From an uncultured Brachyspira sp. (GTDB lineage: Bacteria; Spirochaetota; Brachyspiria; Brachyspirales; Brachyspiraceae), in contig NZ_CALXRM010000008.1 of assembly GCF_944390845.1 (NCBI RefSeq), positions 1-64,000 of the forward strand: 64,000 nucleotides of DNA, read 5' to 3'. A program made the position numbers and the translations under genes. The stretch's first letter is position 1. Every line of letters starts with the position of its first letter. The notes under the pieces were generated by a model. That model was not told the DNA's origin, did not search any database, and saw nothing but the letters and a program-made list of their open reading frames with translations. Positions 17,257-27,222 of this stretch are shown in pieces.

Positions 17257-18285
17257 ATTATCTAATGCATCTTTAAGCATTTCTACTTCTATATAGTTAG
17301 TTACAGGAACATCATTTTTTGCAAGTTCCGAGTATAGGAATATTTTTTGCTGTTTTTCATACCATTTAAATAAGTCGCCAGATTGATATGCTTCTTCTAA
17401 GTTTGATGATGTAAGCCATATAGCAGAATCTACTTCTGTTTTTACAGATTCTATATCATTATCAGTAAGTTTTGATACTAATGCTACTGTTTCATATAAA
17501 TTGTCTTTTCTATAATCCATAGCTTTAAGTATTGCTCTTGTAAATTTTTCTACAGTTTCAGGGTGTCTTTGTATATAATTAGAAGTTGATATAAAACTGC
17601 TTGTTAATATTATGTCATTACTGTAATGGGTAATGTTTGTAAGTATTTTATAATCATTTGGAATTGCAGTAAAAATTTCGCTTGTATATGGCTCCCAAGT
17701 AGAGATAGCATCAACTTTTTTATTTATAAGTAAATTAGCAAGATTTGTTATATTGGCATTTATTAAATTAATATCTTTAGATGATAAATTGGCATTAGTT
17801 AAAGCTATATATAACATAGCTTCACCTGAAGTACCGAAGTGAGTTGCTACAGTTTTTCCTTTTAAATCTTCTATAGAATTAATATTTGCCCATTTAGTAG
17901 TCATTATTGTTTCGCCTTTACTTATAGCATTCGGTATTAATATTTGTGCTTTTCCATCTATAATTAAATTATGGGCAGTATGACCTATATAAGCAAAATC
18001 AAGTTCTCCAGCAACCATGGATATAATAGCAGCATGACCATTAAAAAATTTAAATAGTTCTACATCTAAATTTTCCTCTTCAAAATATCCTTTTTCTTTT
18101 GCTATAGCTACGGCTGAAGCACCTGCAAATTCAGCTAAATATCCTACATTTATTTTTATTGGTTTAGCAGTATTTTCATTTTCTGCATTAATTTCTTTAT
18201 TTTCTTTTGAGTTATTATTTTGATTGTTATTGCATGATATTCCTATTACTGCTAACAAAATAAAGAGGAGTATTAGTTGTTTCAT
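17251..18285 (-). CDS. ABC transporter substrate-binding lipoprotein, NitT/TauA/SsuA family
   Basis: This is a 344-residue lipoprotein. The chosen ATG at 18285 gives a proper signal peptide MKQLILLFILLAVIGISC with the lipid-modified Cys at residue 18; a longer reading would bury it. The mature protein has the periplasmic binding fold: NVGYLAEFAGASAVAIAKEKGYFEEENLDVELF, then MVAGELDFAYIG, and KGKTVATHFGTSGEAML. The family binds sulfonates, nitrate, taurine, or thiamine precursors. No ATPase or permease gene is next to it, so it either works with distant partners or is an orphan. Convergent overlap with aroA by 6 bp. Confidence 0.88.
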   Translation of the reverse strand: MKQLILLFILLAVIGISCNNNQNNNSKENKEINAENENTAKPIKINVGYLAEFAGASAVAIAKEKGYFEEENLDVELFKFFNGHAAIISMVAGELDFAYIGHTAHNLIIDGKAQILIPNAISKGETIMTTKWANINSIEDLKGKTVATHFGTSGEAMLYIALTNANLSSKDINLINANITNLANLLINKKVDAISTWEPYTSEIFTAIPNDYKILTNITHYSNDIILTSSFISTSNYIQRHPETVEKFTRAILKAMDYRKDNLYETVALVSKLTDNDIESVKTEVDSAIWLTSSNLEEAYQSGDLFKWYEKQQKIFLYSELAKNDVPVTNYIEVEMLKDALDNL

Positions 18286-18509
18286 ATATGGATCCATTTT
18301 TTTAAATTTACAAAAATATCTGAATAATATTTTCATAATTATATATCATTACATCATATAAATATAAAAATATAATATATTATATATAACTCAATATTAT
18401 ATATTTTTGTAATAAAAAATATATATTTATGATAAGAAAAATAGTTTTTCTTAATTATAAAATATTCATTATAAATAGATGTAATTTTATATAAGTTGTT
18501 AAAATTAGA

Positions 18510-19232
18510 TTAAACTTTGAAATATTTTTTCTTATTTCTAAATTTTAATCTTACAACTCTAAATAAAGCCTCAGCTATAATATTTTTAGACATTTTTGAT
18601 TGTCCGCTTCTTCTTTCATAAAATATTATAGGTTCTTCTTTTACTTTATATCCATTACTTTCAAAAGAATAATTCATTTCTATTTGGAAAGAATATCCGG
18701 CAGAAAGTATATAGTCAAAGTTCATATTTTTTAAAACAGATACTCTGAAGCATTTAAATCCTCCAGTAATATCCATTATTTTAGAACCCAATATAAATGA
18801 AGCATATCTATTTCCATAATATGATAAAAAAAGTCTTCTTAAAGGCCAATTTACAACACTTATACCATTACAATATCTTGAACCTATTACCAGATCAAGT
18901 TTTTCTTCTTCCATTTTCTCTATAAATTTAATTACGAAATTTGGATCATGAGAGAAATCAGCGTCCATTTCAATAACATAATCCGGATTATATTGAAATG
19001 AATGTTTAAATCCTGCTATATATGCTGGTCCTAATCCTTCTTTTTTTTCTCTTTTAAATAAATGAACCCTGTCATTATTTAAATACTTTTCAACTATAGA
19101 AGCCGTTCCATCAGGACTATTATCATCTACAACTAGAATTTCTATATATGTTGGTAAATTTAAGACAGTATTTATCATTTTTTCTATATTGTCTTTTTCA
19201 TTATACGTTGGTATAATTATAATAGCTTTCAT
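18510..19232 (-). CDS. Polyprenol monophosphomannose synthase-like GT2 glycosyltransferase
   Basis: This 240-residue GT2 enzyme begins IIIPTYNEKDNIEKMINTVL, with VVDDNSPDGTASI (UDP/GDP-sugar site) near residues 35-47 and EMDADFSHDP near 89-98, the DxD-type metal site. GSRYCNGISVVNWPLRR then DITGGFKCFR near 158 follow, matching dolichol/polyprenol phosphate mannose synthases (DPM1-like, cytosolic single-domain form without membrane helices). It would load a sugar on a lipid carrier for outer glycan assembly. The ATG overlaps the stop of the DUF4132 gene by 4 bp, so both are cotranscribed. Confidence 0.88.
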   Translation of the reverse strand: MKAIIIIPTYNEKDNIEKMINTVLNLPTYIEILVVDDNSPDGTASIVEKYLNNDRVHLFKREKKEGLGPAYIAGFKHSFQYNPDYVIEMDADFSHDPNFVIKFIEKMEEEKLDLVIGSRYCNGISVVNWPLRRLFLSYYGNRYASFILGSKIMDITGGFKCFRVSVLKNMNFDYILSAGYSFQIEMNYSFESNGYKVKEEPIIFYERRSGQSKMSKNIIAEALFRVVRLKFRNKKKYFKV

Positions 19233-21937
19233 TTATCCGTTTCCCTTCTATTTCTCTTTTGTATAGTATCTATTTTTTTAGTTTTATTTGAATTCTTTTT
19301 TATATGGCTATCTATATTAAACATTATATAATGTACATATCTTATATTTGTAGATGTCGGATCTATAATATTTTTATAAGAGAATATTTCATCAGAATCT
19401 ACAGTATAGAATACTATATCTCCGAATAATATTATGTCATTATCTTCTATGGCACTATCCATACCTATTAAATTAATTTTTACCCCTATTGATATTGAAG
19501 TATCTATGATTTTATATCCTACAATATAAGAATTTTCATAATCTAATTCCATATCAAGGGTATCAATTAAGTTTTTAAATGTTTTTATTTTTACTTCTTT
19601 ATTTCTATATTTCACTATTATGTTTTCTTTTATATCGCCTTCTTCAAAAGTAAATGTAATATACTGCATCTGATTGAAAGGCTGTTTTATTTTTAATTCT
19701 GCAATTAATGCTTTTGCTTTTTCTACATCTTCTTTTGACATTTCTATAGGACTTGCCAATGATAATACATATTGTTTATTTAATTTATAACTTTCATTAT
19801 CTAATGTATAAAAAGATTTGTCTTTTCTGCTGTATTTTATATGATGTAGTATTTTATTATTTTTGTTGTATACAGTCCATATAAACATATCAGCCAATAA
19901 ATTCATTATGTAATTTTCAGCAAATATTTCAAACCATTCATCTGTTGTCCATCTTTTGCCTGTCATTAACGCTTTATATAATCTGCTTATTTGGAATTTA
20001 TTAGCCATTTTTATATGACTTTTCATACTAGAAAATTCATATAAAAGATTTTTATCTAAATCATGATATTTATCTAATTTTGTTATAGTTTTATTAGTGT
20101 TATTATCTAATATTTGTTTAATATTTAATTGTTCATCTATAGTAATTATAAAGGAATGATTATCATCTTTTAATATCTTATTTCCGTCTAAATCTATACC
20201 AAAATTAGGTATTATTTTATCACTTAATTTATCTTCAGATATATTTAATCTTTTTGCGGCAGATTTAAATGCCAATTTTGATGTATTTTTTATTTGGAAA
20301 TATTTGAAATTATTTGATATATAATCAATTACTATTAAAGAGTAAAGACTACCATTAGATGCTAATGCCGATATAGCATAATTAGCAAGTGATATCCTTC
20401 CGGAATCGCACCATTCTCTTACTTTATATACAATGATGTCTATTTTATACTCATTTTCATATACTAAATAAGGTATCATTACATATTTATAAGATGTATC
20501 AGCACCTTCAAAAATCCATCTATCAAATACATTTTTTATGACATTTATAAAAGAAGTAAAATCAAAATATGAAATAATCTTATCTAAATCTCTTATTTTT
20601 GTAGGAGATTTTAATCTTGAGTATTCCATATATATATATTTTATAACTATTATTGGTATATTTTGATTAGTGTCTTTACTAACAATACCATATAATAGTG
20701 ATTCATCTATACATAAAAGGTTTTTTTCAAATTTTTTATTATAATTTTTATTAACAAAATTAACTAAACTATTAATATCTTTGAATCCGGAATTGATAAT
20801 TTTTTTATTTTTCCATTTTTTTAATATATCTCTGGCTAAATTACTGTCTAAATTTTTGAGATATTCATAAGATTCTTTTTTCTTTCTATTAATTATTTTT
20901 ATTACAGATCTTCTTATATTTTTTGATTTATTATCAAGTAATGCACATAATACTTTGCTGGAATTAAAGTTTATTTCCTTACTGTATAGCTCATTTAAAA
21001 ATGGTATAAAATTTTTGCTGTTTTTAGTTATTTTTTTCACAAAATTTTTATTATGAAATAAGCTTTCAAAAAATTCGCTGTTATTTTTAATAAGAGAATA
21101 GAAAAAATTATTAAATTCTTTATTTTTTATTTGAACAGCAAATGAATCATAATAAGATATTCTATCATTATAGGAATAGAAGAATATATATGATATGATT
21201 ATATCTGATAAAGTAATATCAAGACCATTTAAATAATCTAAACTTTCCTGATATGTTATATTAAATCCTTCTTTTCTAACTAATATTAAATATATTAATG
21301 CTTTATAATTATTAGTTTTTAATACTATATTTAGTAATTTTTGTGCTTTTTTAGAATATTCAGCTAATAAAAGTATATAATATATTCTATAATTTGTCAG
21401 CATAGATTTTTTTATAAATTCAATATCATTACTATTTGGAGCTTTTTTTAAGTTATATGGAGCATAAGGTTTCAAAGCACTGAAATATCCAAATGCTGAC
21501 TTTTTAACATGGAATTTTTTGATTAATTCATATCTTTTATCATCTTCGTATATAATGTCATCATTTATTACTGTAACACTATTGGGTGTTCCTAAATGCT
21601 CTACAATATTATATTTTGAATAGTATGAATCATATATTTTTTGAAGAAGATGATCTATTTTTTTTTCAGCTATTTTTAGATTAACTTTTTCATCATTGTT
21701 TTTTAGTAAAATAGCAGTTAATATTAAATATATTCCGCAGTTATTACTTTTTTCTAATTTTGAATATAATGTATAAAAATACTCTTTATCTTTATTGTAA
21801 GTGTAATTAGCTTCCCGTAAGAAATCTAAGGCATATATATCATTTTCTACTATGCCTCTATTGATAACACATATCTCTTTTTCTAAGTTATAGCCTTCAT
21901 ATCTTCTGCTAAACAAAGTACTATTAAATTTTTCCAT
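19229..21937 (-). CDS. DUF4132-domain protein
   Basis: This 902-residue protein is rich in Asn, Lys and Ile. The C-terminal third carries the DUF4132 (MolR-like) pattern: LMTGKRWTTDEWFEIF, then NYIMNLLADMFIWTVY, then LNKQYVLSLASPIEMSKEDV and IKQPFNQMQY, the IKQPFNQ being the usual landmark. The N-terminal two thirds are helical and probably repeat-like (HEAT/ARM style). DUF4132 proteins often accompany WGR or MolR systems; their biochemical activity is not established. No signal peptide. The gene ends in a 4-bp overlap with the polyprenol sugar transferase, an unusual pairing. Confidence 0.8.
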   Translation of the reverse strand: MEKFNSTLFSRRYEGYNLEKEICVINRGIVENDIYALDFLREANYTYNKDKEYFYTLYSKLEKSNNCGIYLILTAILLKNNDEKVNLKIAEKKIDHLLQKIYDSYYSKYNIVEHLGTPNSVTVINDDIIYEDDKRYELIKKFHVKKSAFGYFSALKPYAPYNLKKAPNSNDIEFIKKSMLTNYRIYYILLLAEYSKKAQKLLNIVLKTNNYKALIYLILVRKEGFNITYQESLDYLNGLDITLSDIIISYIFFYSYNDRISYYDSFAVQIKNKEFNNFFYSLIKNNSEFFESLFHNKNFVKKITKNSKNFIPFLNELYSKEINFNSSKVLCALLDNKSKNIRRSVIKIINRKKKESYEYLKNLDSNLARDILKKWKNKKIINSGFKDINSLVNFVNKNYNKKFEKNLLCIDESLLYGIVSKDTNQNIPIIVIKYIYMEYSRLKSPTKIRDLDKIISYFDFTSFINVIKNVFDRWIFEGADTSYKYVMIPYLVYENEYKIDIIVYKVREWCDSGRISLANYAISALASNGSLYSLIVIDYISNNFKYFQIKNTSKLAFKSAAKRLNISEDKLSDKIIPNFGIDLDGNKILKDDNHSFIITIDEQLNIKQILDNNTNKTITKLDKYHDLDKNLLYEFSSMKSHIKMANKFQISRLYKALMTGKRWTTDEWFEIFAENYIMNLLADMFIWTVYNKNNKILHHIKYSRKDKSFYTLDNESYKLNKQYVLSLASPIEMSKEDVEKAKALIAELKIKQPFNQMQYITFTFEEGDIKENIIVKYRNKEVKIKTFKNLIDTLDMELDYENSYIVGYKIIDTSISIGVKINLIGMDSAIEDNDIILFGDIVFYTVDSDEIFSYKNIIDPTSTNIRYVHYIMFNIDSHIKKNSNKTKKIDTIQKRNRRETDK

Positions 21938-22013
21938 AAAAAACTCTTTTCATAATTAGCTAAACTACTCATATTATACTATTTTTCAGATAAAAAATAA
22001 ATACTATATTTAT

Positions 22014-23042
22014 TTATAAATTCTTTATAGCTAATTGTCCGCAGCCAGCTAAAATTTCTTGTCCTTGTTTAAATCTTTCTACTACTTCAATTCCATTATC
22101 TTTTAGTATGGATTTAAATCTTAGTATAATATCTTTATTAGGTCGCTGCAACTCTGGAGCATGTTCAACAGGATTCATAGGTATTACATTTACTTTGAAA
22201 GGGAATTCTTTTTTTAAATTTACCAGTCTGTAAGCATCATTAACTGAATCATTGAGATCTTTTATAAGAACCCATTCAAAAGTTATCATTCTTTTACCAT
22301 TTCTGCTATATCTTTTTAGCACAGCCATAAGGTTTTCTATAGGATATCTTTTGTTAATAGGCATTATTTTATCTCTTACATCATTTTTTAATGAATGTAA
22401 AGAAACAGCTAATCTGCAGTCTAAATCCCTTTCTATTAATTGTTTTATTCCAACAACCTCCCCAGAAGTTGATATAGTAATATGTCTTATACCTAAATTA
22501 AATCCTTTAAAAGAATTAATTGTTTCTATTGCTTTAAAAAGGTTTTTTGTATTAGCTAAAGGCTCTCCCATACCCATAAAAACAATAGAATTTACCTTTT
22601 TTGTAACCGCTCTCATCAAAATAAACTCTGCTAATATCTCATCAGCAGTAAGATTGCGTGATAATCCCATATTTCCTGTAGCACAAAAAGCACAGCCATA
22701 TCCGCATCCTACTTGAGATGATAGGCAAAAAGTTACTCTGTCTTTTTTATTTAAAATAACAGATTCTATTTTTTTCTTATCATATAATGAAATTAATAAT
22801 TTTTGTGTTCCATATTCATCTTCAGATATAGTTTCTATTTTAGAATTATGTATAAAATAGTTTTCATCTAATAAAGTACGTAAATTTTTTGGTATATTGC
22901 TCATATCATCAAAAGTTATGGCGTATTTTTTATAAATCCAATTAAGTACTTGAGATGCATGGAATTTTGGAAAGTTATTTTCCTCACAGAATTTAGATAA
23001 TTCCTCTTCTGAAACATTCATTATAGATATTTTTTTTGACAT
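22014..23042 (-). CDS. rlmN: 23S rRNA (adenine2503-C2)-methyltransferase RlmN
   Basis: This 342-residue radical SAM enzyme methylates A2503 of 23S rRNA, and often A37 of some tRNAs, improving decoding. The 4Fe-4S triad is in CGYGCAFCATGNMGLSRN near residues 113-130. VFMGMGEPLAN near 153-163 binds SAM. The essential methyl-carrying cysteine is in LAGCGQLA near 333. The N-terminal accessory domain is intact. SD AGGA precedes the ATG. Monocistronic. Confidence 0.95.
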   Translation of the reverse strand: MSKKISIMNVSEEELSKFCEENNFPKFHASQVLNWIYKKYAITFDDMSNIPKNLRTLLDENYFIHNSKIETISEDEYGTQKLLISLYDKKKIESVILNKKDRVTFCLSSQVGCGYGCAFCATGNMGLSRNLTADEILAEFILMRAVTKKVNSIVFMGMGEPLANTKNLFKAIETINSFKGFNLGIRHITISTSGEVVGIKQLIERDLDCRLAVSLHSLKNDVRDKIMPINKRYPIENLMAVLKRYSRNGKRMITFEWVLIKDLNDSVNDAYRLVNLKKEFPFKVNVIPMNPVEHAPELQRPNKDIILRFKSILKDNGIEVVERFKQGQEILAGCGQLAIKNL

Positions 23043-23109
23043 ATTTTCCTGTTAAATTATCAATTTATTAATTATTTTACTTATAACCTATAAGCTAAAA
23101 TTAAACTCC

Positions 23110-23349
23110 TCAGCAGCTTTTCTTAGGTGTAGAATCGCTATTGCTAGGAGCAGAAGAACCGCTGTTTTTAGCTTTATAATCATTTACATAGAATCCTTTA
23201 CCTTTAAATATAATACCGCTATTTAAAGATATCATTCTTTTAGCTTCACTGCCGCATTCTGGACAGGTAGCTTTAGCTTCTGCAGTTATTGATTGGAATT
23301 CTTCGAATTCTTTACCGCAGTTTTCGCATTTATATTCATAAGTTGGCAT
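23110..23349 (-). CDS. FmdB-family zinc ribbon protein
   Basis: This protein has 79 residues from ATG 23349; GAGG 6 bp upstream and the family's invariant beginning MPTYEYKCENCGKEFEEFQS fix this start, while a longer reading to 23445 would add a non-conserved tail. Four cysteines (CENCGKEF...CPECGSEAK) form a zinc ribbon. The family, also called regulatory protein FmdB, is widespread and its function is not established. The C-terminal tail is Ser/Pro/Lys rich and ends with a lone Cys, as in many members. Confidence 0.88.
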   Translation of the reverse strand: MPTYEYKCENCGKEFEEFQSITAEAKATCPECGSEAKRMISLNSGIIFKGKGFYVNDYKAKNSGSSAPSNSDSTPKKSC

Positions 23350-23483
23350 GTTTTTTCCTCTTTTGTTTGTTTTGAAAATTATTAAATAATAATTTTTTAA
23401 TATAATATAATTTAATAGTATATTATTTAAATTGCAATCTGTCAAGTATATTTATTACCAGATTATTGTGGTAATATTTTTTG

Positions 23484-23511
23484 TTGACAAATGAATTGAC
23501 TATTTTATACT
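23484..23511 (+). promoter_or_regulatory. Promoter of the PTS EIIC operon
   Basis: TTGACA at 23484-23489, a 16 bp spacer and TATACT at 23506-23511. AAGGA precedes the ATG at 23540. No catabolite operator was recognised. Confidence 0.65.
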
Positions 23512-23539
23512 TGCCCGAAAATATAAAGTAAGGATACAT

Positions 23540-24982
23540 ATGAAACAATTTGTTGAAAAATTTTTAATGGATACTGTGGTAAAATTATCTCATAATAAGT
23601 ATATTAGTGCAGTAAAAGAGGGTGTAATATCGGTTATTGGTATTACAATAGTAGGAAGTTTCTTCCTTCTTATAGCTTATCCTCCAGTTCCAAATTCTTG
23701 GTTTGAAACTATTGGTCTTTTTAAATGGATAGCAGCAAATAGAGACATAATATTGATGCCTTTTCAGGCTACTATGAGTATTATATCTATATTTGTTATT
23801 ATAGGAACAGCTTATCACCTATCAAGAAATTTAGAATTACCAACAATACCAATTATATTAATTTCTTTGATAGCATTCTTTATGACTTTAGACTGGACTA
23901 AAGCATTTGAATCAGTATCATTTTCTACTGTTGTAGTTACAAATGAAAATCAGGCAGCTTTAATGGAGCTTTTGAAATTAGATTCACTCCCTAATATAGG
24001 AGATACATTAAGCATTACTTCAAATCCATTAAGTTCTTTAGGTATGATAATTCCTATGGATAATATGGGAAGTAAAGGAATGTTTGTAGGATTTTTATGT
24101 GTTATAGTGGTATGTCTTATATTTAATTTCTTCAAAAAGAAAAATTTAACTATAAAAATGCCGGACGGAGTTCCAGAAGGTGTAATAAGATCTTTTGAAG
24201 CTTTAATTCCTTTATTGGTTATAGTATCATTATTTGAATTATTACATTTAATACCAGCTTTATTCCCAAATCAATTTCCTTCCGGAATCATAGATTTACA
24301 TGTAATATTACAAAAATTATTCTTCTGGCTACCTATTATAATAAATAGCTTACCTGGTGCATTAATAATGGTATTTTTTATATGTTTATTATGGAGCTTG
24401 GGTATTCATGGAAGTTCTATAGTAGAAGCATTTACTATGCCTATATTATTACAGCTTTTTGAAGCTAATGCACAGGCATATATAAATGGTGAAACTATAC
24501 CTTATATATTAACAAATCAATTCTATTATGCATTTGTTTGGATAGGCGGGGGCGGCGGTACTTTAGGCCTTGTTATATTAATGGCTTTTGTAGCACGTTC
24601 AAAGTATATGAAAGTTTTAGGAAAATCATCTTTGGCACCTTGTTTGTTTAATATTAATGAACCTATAGTATTTGGAACACCTATAGTATTAAACCCTTAT
24701 TTAATTGTTCCATATATTGCTGGTCCTATGGTGTGCGTAATAACTTCATATATTGCTACAAAACTTGGACTTGTGGCACAAACTGTTGCTGTTGTTCCTT
24801 GGACATTCCCAGCACCTTTATATGCTTATTTTGCAACTGGCGGGGATTGGAAATCAATAATATTGGTTTTAATTAACTTAGCAATTTTAACTGCTATATA
24901 TTTTCCATTTTTAATAGCTTATGATAAAAAACTTTTATTAGAAGAAGCAGAAGAAAATGGAGAAAATAGCGAAACTAAATAA
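23540..24982 (+). CDS. PTS lactose/cellobiose-type EIIC permease
   Basis: This 480-residue membrane protein of the Lac/Cel glucose superfamily PTS imports and phosphorylates a beta-linked disaccharide. About ten hydrophobic segments are seen. SVFGxPIVLNPY-type signatures appear near residue 375 (LFNINEPIVFGTPIVLNPYL), the conserved NEPxxFGxP loop of EIIC-Cel. No EIIA or EIIB gene is linked here, so it must borrow them, possibly from the 38.5-44.6 kb cluster. It is followed 17 bp later by a TIM-barrel protein gene and then a ROK regulator, which suggests one catabolic unit. The substrate is not evident. Confidence 0.9.
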   Translation: MKQFVEKFLMDTVVKLSHNKYISAVKEGVISVIGITIVGSFFLLIAYPPVPNSWFETIGLFKWIAANRDIILMPFQATMSIISIFVIIGTAYHLSRNLELPTIPIILISLIAFFMTLDWTKAFESVSFSTVVVTNENQAALMELLKLDSLPNIGDTLSITSNPLSSLGMIIPMDNMGSKGMFVGFLCVIVVCLIFNFFKKKNLTIKMPDGVPEGVIRSFEALIPLLVIVSLFELLHLIPALFPNQFPSGIIDLHVILQKLFFWLPIIINSLPGALIMVFFICLLWSLGIHGSSIVEAFTMPILLQLFEANAQAYINGETIPYILTNQFYYAFVWIGGGGGTLGLVILMAFVARSKYMKVLGKSSLAPCLFNINEPIVFGTPIVLNPYLIVPYIAGPMVCVITSYIATKLGLVAQTVAVVPWTFPAPLYAYFATGGDWKSIILVLINLAILTAIYFPFLIAYDKKLLLEEAEENGENSETK

Positions 24983-24999
24983 AATAAAAGGGGATTTAT

Positions 25000-25947
25000 A
25001 TGGGTAAAAGAATTTTTGAATTAAGTTTAGAAGATGTATTAAATATGAATGCTTCTTTACTAAAAGAAATTATTAAAAAATCTGAAGGAAGATCTGTTAT
25101 GTCTGAGGTATGCTGCGGTCATCAGCCTTTAATAGATTCTGTTAGTAATGCTGAAGCTGCTGCTGCTTTTGGAGCGGATTTAATAACTTTAAATTTATTT
25201 GATATGAATAAGCCTTTTGTTTGGGGACTATATAAAGAAAATCCTGATTCTTCAGAACAAACTTGGCTGTCTGCAAGATTAAAAGGTTTAGTTAATGAAA
25301 TGAATAAAAACAATGATAATGTTGTTAGAGATTTAAAAAAAGTTACAGGAAGATTAATAGGTGTAAATTTAGAGCCGGTACCAGAAGATAGTAATTATAA
25401 TCCTGGTTTTAGAGCTTCAAAAGAAAACTATGAAAAACTTCTTAAATATGGTTTTGATTATGTTGTTCTTACTGGAAACCCAAATACAGGCGTTACAATA
25501 GAAAATATAGCAAAAGCTGCTAAAGAATTAAAAACTGTTTGCGGTGATAAAATTCTTATTATTGCTGGAAAAATGCATGGAGCAGGCGGCGATAATGTAT
25601 ATTCTATGGAAGAACTTGATAATATGGTTAAAGCTGGTGCTGATGTTGTTATGGTTGGTGCACCTTCAACACTTCCAGGATATACTGTTGATTTTGTTCA
25701 TGAGCAAATAAAAAGAATACATAGTTTTGGAGCTTTAGCAAAAACAGCTATAGGAACTTCTCAGGAAGGTGCTGATGTTAATACTATCAGAGAAATGACT
25801 TTATGGTCAAAAATGGCAGGTGCTGATATTGTACATATTGGTGATGCTGCTTATTCTGGTATGGCATTGCCTGAAAATATCATGGCTATGTCTATTGCTC
25901 TTAGAGGTATAAGACATACTTACAGAAGAATGGTTTATAGAAAATAA
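25000..25947 (+). CDS. PTS-associated TIM-barrel protein of unknown function
   Basis: This 315-residue protein has alternating strands and helices of a TIM barrel: SEVCCGHQPLIDSVSNAEAAAAFGADLITLNLFD, then RLIGVNLEPVPE, YVVLTGNPNTGVT, ILIIAGKMHGAGGDN, ADVVMVGAPSTLPG and IGTSQEGADV. Similar proteins accompany PTS cellobiose permeases in firmicutes and are often annotated only as haloacid-dehalogenase-like or as a DUF; no HAD motif DxDxT is present here, so I do not use that name. Conserved GNPNTG and His-Gly in KMHGAGG suggest a phosphate-binding active site. It lies 17 bp after the EIIC gene, so a role in processing the imported phospho-sugar is plausible but unproved. Confidence 0.75.
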   Translation: MGKRIFELSLEDVLNMNASLLKEIIKKSEGRSVMSEVCCGHQPLIDSVSNAEAAAAFGADLITLNLFDMNKPFVWGLYKENPDSSEQTWLSARLKGLVNEMNKNNDNVVRDLKKVTGRLIGVNLEPVPEDSNYNPGFRASKENYEKLLKYGFDYVVLTGNPNTGVTIENIAKAAKELKTVCGDKILIIAGKMHGAGGDNVYSMEELDNMVKAGADVVMVGAPSTLPGYTVDFVHEQIKRIHSFGALAKTAIGTSQEGADVNTIREMTLWSKMAGADIVHIGDAAYSGMALPENIMAMSIALRGIRHTYRRMVYRK

Positions 25948-25977
25948 TTCATTATAGTTTTTTAATAATCTAAATAG

Positions 25978-26018
25978 TTGAAGCCGTATAAATATTATTT
26001 TATATGGCTTCAATTGTT
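25978..26018 (+). terminator. Terminator of the EIIC/TIM-barrel operon
   Basis: TTGAAGCCGTATA (25978-25990) pairs with TATATGGCTTCAA (26001-26013) with one G-U pair, followed by TTGTTTTT. This separates the operon from the ROK gene. Confidence 0.8.
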
Positions 26019-26103
26019 TTTAAGTTATATTTATCATTTATATATTTGTGTTTTTAATATATTGATATATACTCTAATTTATAATAATGCGATATGAGAA
26101 ATT

Positions 26104-27213
26104 ATGATACATAAAAAAAGTAATAATATAGACGTAAAAAAAATTAATAAGAATATTTTATATAAATGTATTTTAAAAAACGGAAAAGTTTCTAAGCATG
26201 ATATATCAATAGATTTAAATATGAGTATGCCTACTATACTTCAAAATATAAAAGAACTTTTTGATGATGATTTGATAAAAGAAGTTGGAGAGTTTGAATC
26301 AAGCGGAGGAAGAAAGGCAAAGGCTATATCTATAAATGAAAATGCTAAATATTCTTTAGGAATAGATATTACTAATAATCATATAAGTTTAGTTTTAGTT
26401 AATTTACTTGGCAATATTGTTAATAGTGTAAGATTAAAAAAACATTTTAATTTTTCAGAAAAATATTTATTATGGTTTAAAGATTCTATTAATGAATTTA
26501 TAAATGATTTTGAGTTTGAAAGAATTTTAGGTGCCGGAGTATCCATACCGGGAATAATAGATAAATCAGGGCAATATATTACATCTTCTTATGTTCTTGG
26601 AATCAATAATATAGAATGTTCTTCTTTCAGTAATTTTATACCATTTAATTCTATATTTATAAATGATGCTAATGCTGCTGGTTTTGCTGAAGCGAAATAT
26701 ATTGATAATAATGCAGTTTATTTATCTTTAAGCGATAGTGTCGGAGGAGCAATAATTCTATCAGATAATATTTATATGGGGGATAATGTTAGGGCAGGGG
26801 AGTTTGGGCATGTTACAATAGTTCCAGATGGTAAAAAATGTTATTGCGGAAAAATAGGCTGTTTTGATTCCTATTGTAATGCCTCTTTGCTTTCAGATTT
26901 AACAGACGGTAAATTGAATTTATTTTTTGAAAGATTAGATAATGGTGAATTTTTAGATGTATGGAAAAATTATTTAAATTATTTAGCTATAATGGTGAAT
27001 AATTTAAGAATGTCATTCGATTGCGATATTATTATAGGCGGATATGTGGGAAGTTATTTTCAGAAATATATTGATGATTTAAAAAAATTAGTTTCAAAGT
27101 TAAATACATTTGAAAATAATGCTGATTATATAAAGGTATGCAGGCATAATTTTGAGGTATCGGCTATTGGAGCTTCTTTAAAGCATATTTATGATTTTAT
27201 AGATGGAATATAA
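26104..27213 (+). CDS. ROK-family transcriptional regulator
   Basis: This 369-residue protein has an N-terminal winged HTH (ILKNGKVSKHDISIDLNMSMPTILQNIKELF, residues about 21-55) fused to an ROK sugar-kinase-like domain. It keeps LGIDITNNHISLVLVN, GAGVSIPGIID, NDANAAGFAEA and the zinc motif CYCGKIGCFDSYC near residues 248-260. NagC/XylR-type members repress carbohydrate genes and release DNA on binding their sugar. Position next to the PTS EIIC operon suggests that it controls it. The ROK kinase phosphate loop is imperfect, so it is probably a regulator without catalysis. The repeat copy C1 starts 10 bp after its stop codon. Confidence 0.88.
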   Translation: MIHKKSNNIDVKKINKNILYKCILKNGKVSKHDISIDLNMSMPTILQNIKELFDDDLIKEVGEFESSGGRKAKAISINENAKYSLGIDITNNHISLVLVNLLGNIVNSVRLKKHFNFSEKYLLWFKDSINEFINDFEFERILGAGVSIPGIIDKSGQYITSSYVLGINNIECSSFSNFIPFNSIFINDANAAGFAEAKYIDNNAVYLSLSDSVGGAIILSDNIYMGDNVRAGEFGHVTIVPDGKKCYCGKIGCFDSYCNASLLSDLTDGKLNLFFERLDNGEFLDVWKNYLNYLAIMVNNLRMSFDCDIIIGGYVGSYFQKYIDDLKKLVSKLNTFENNADYIKVCRHNFEVSAIGASLKHIYDFIDGI

Positions 27214-27222
27214 TAATTTTTT

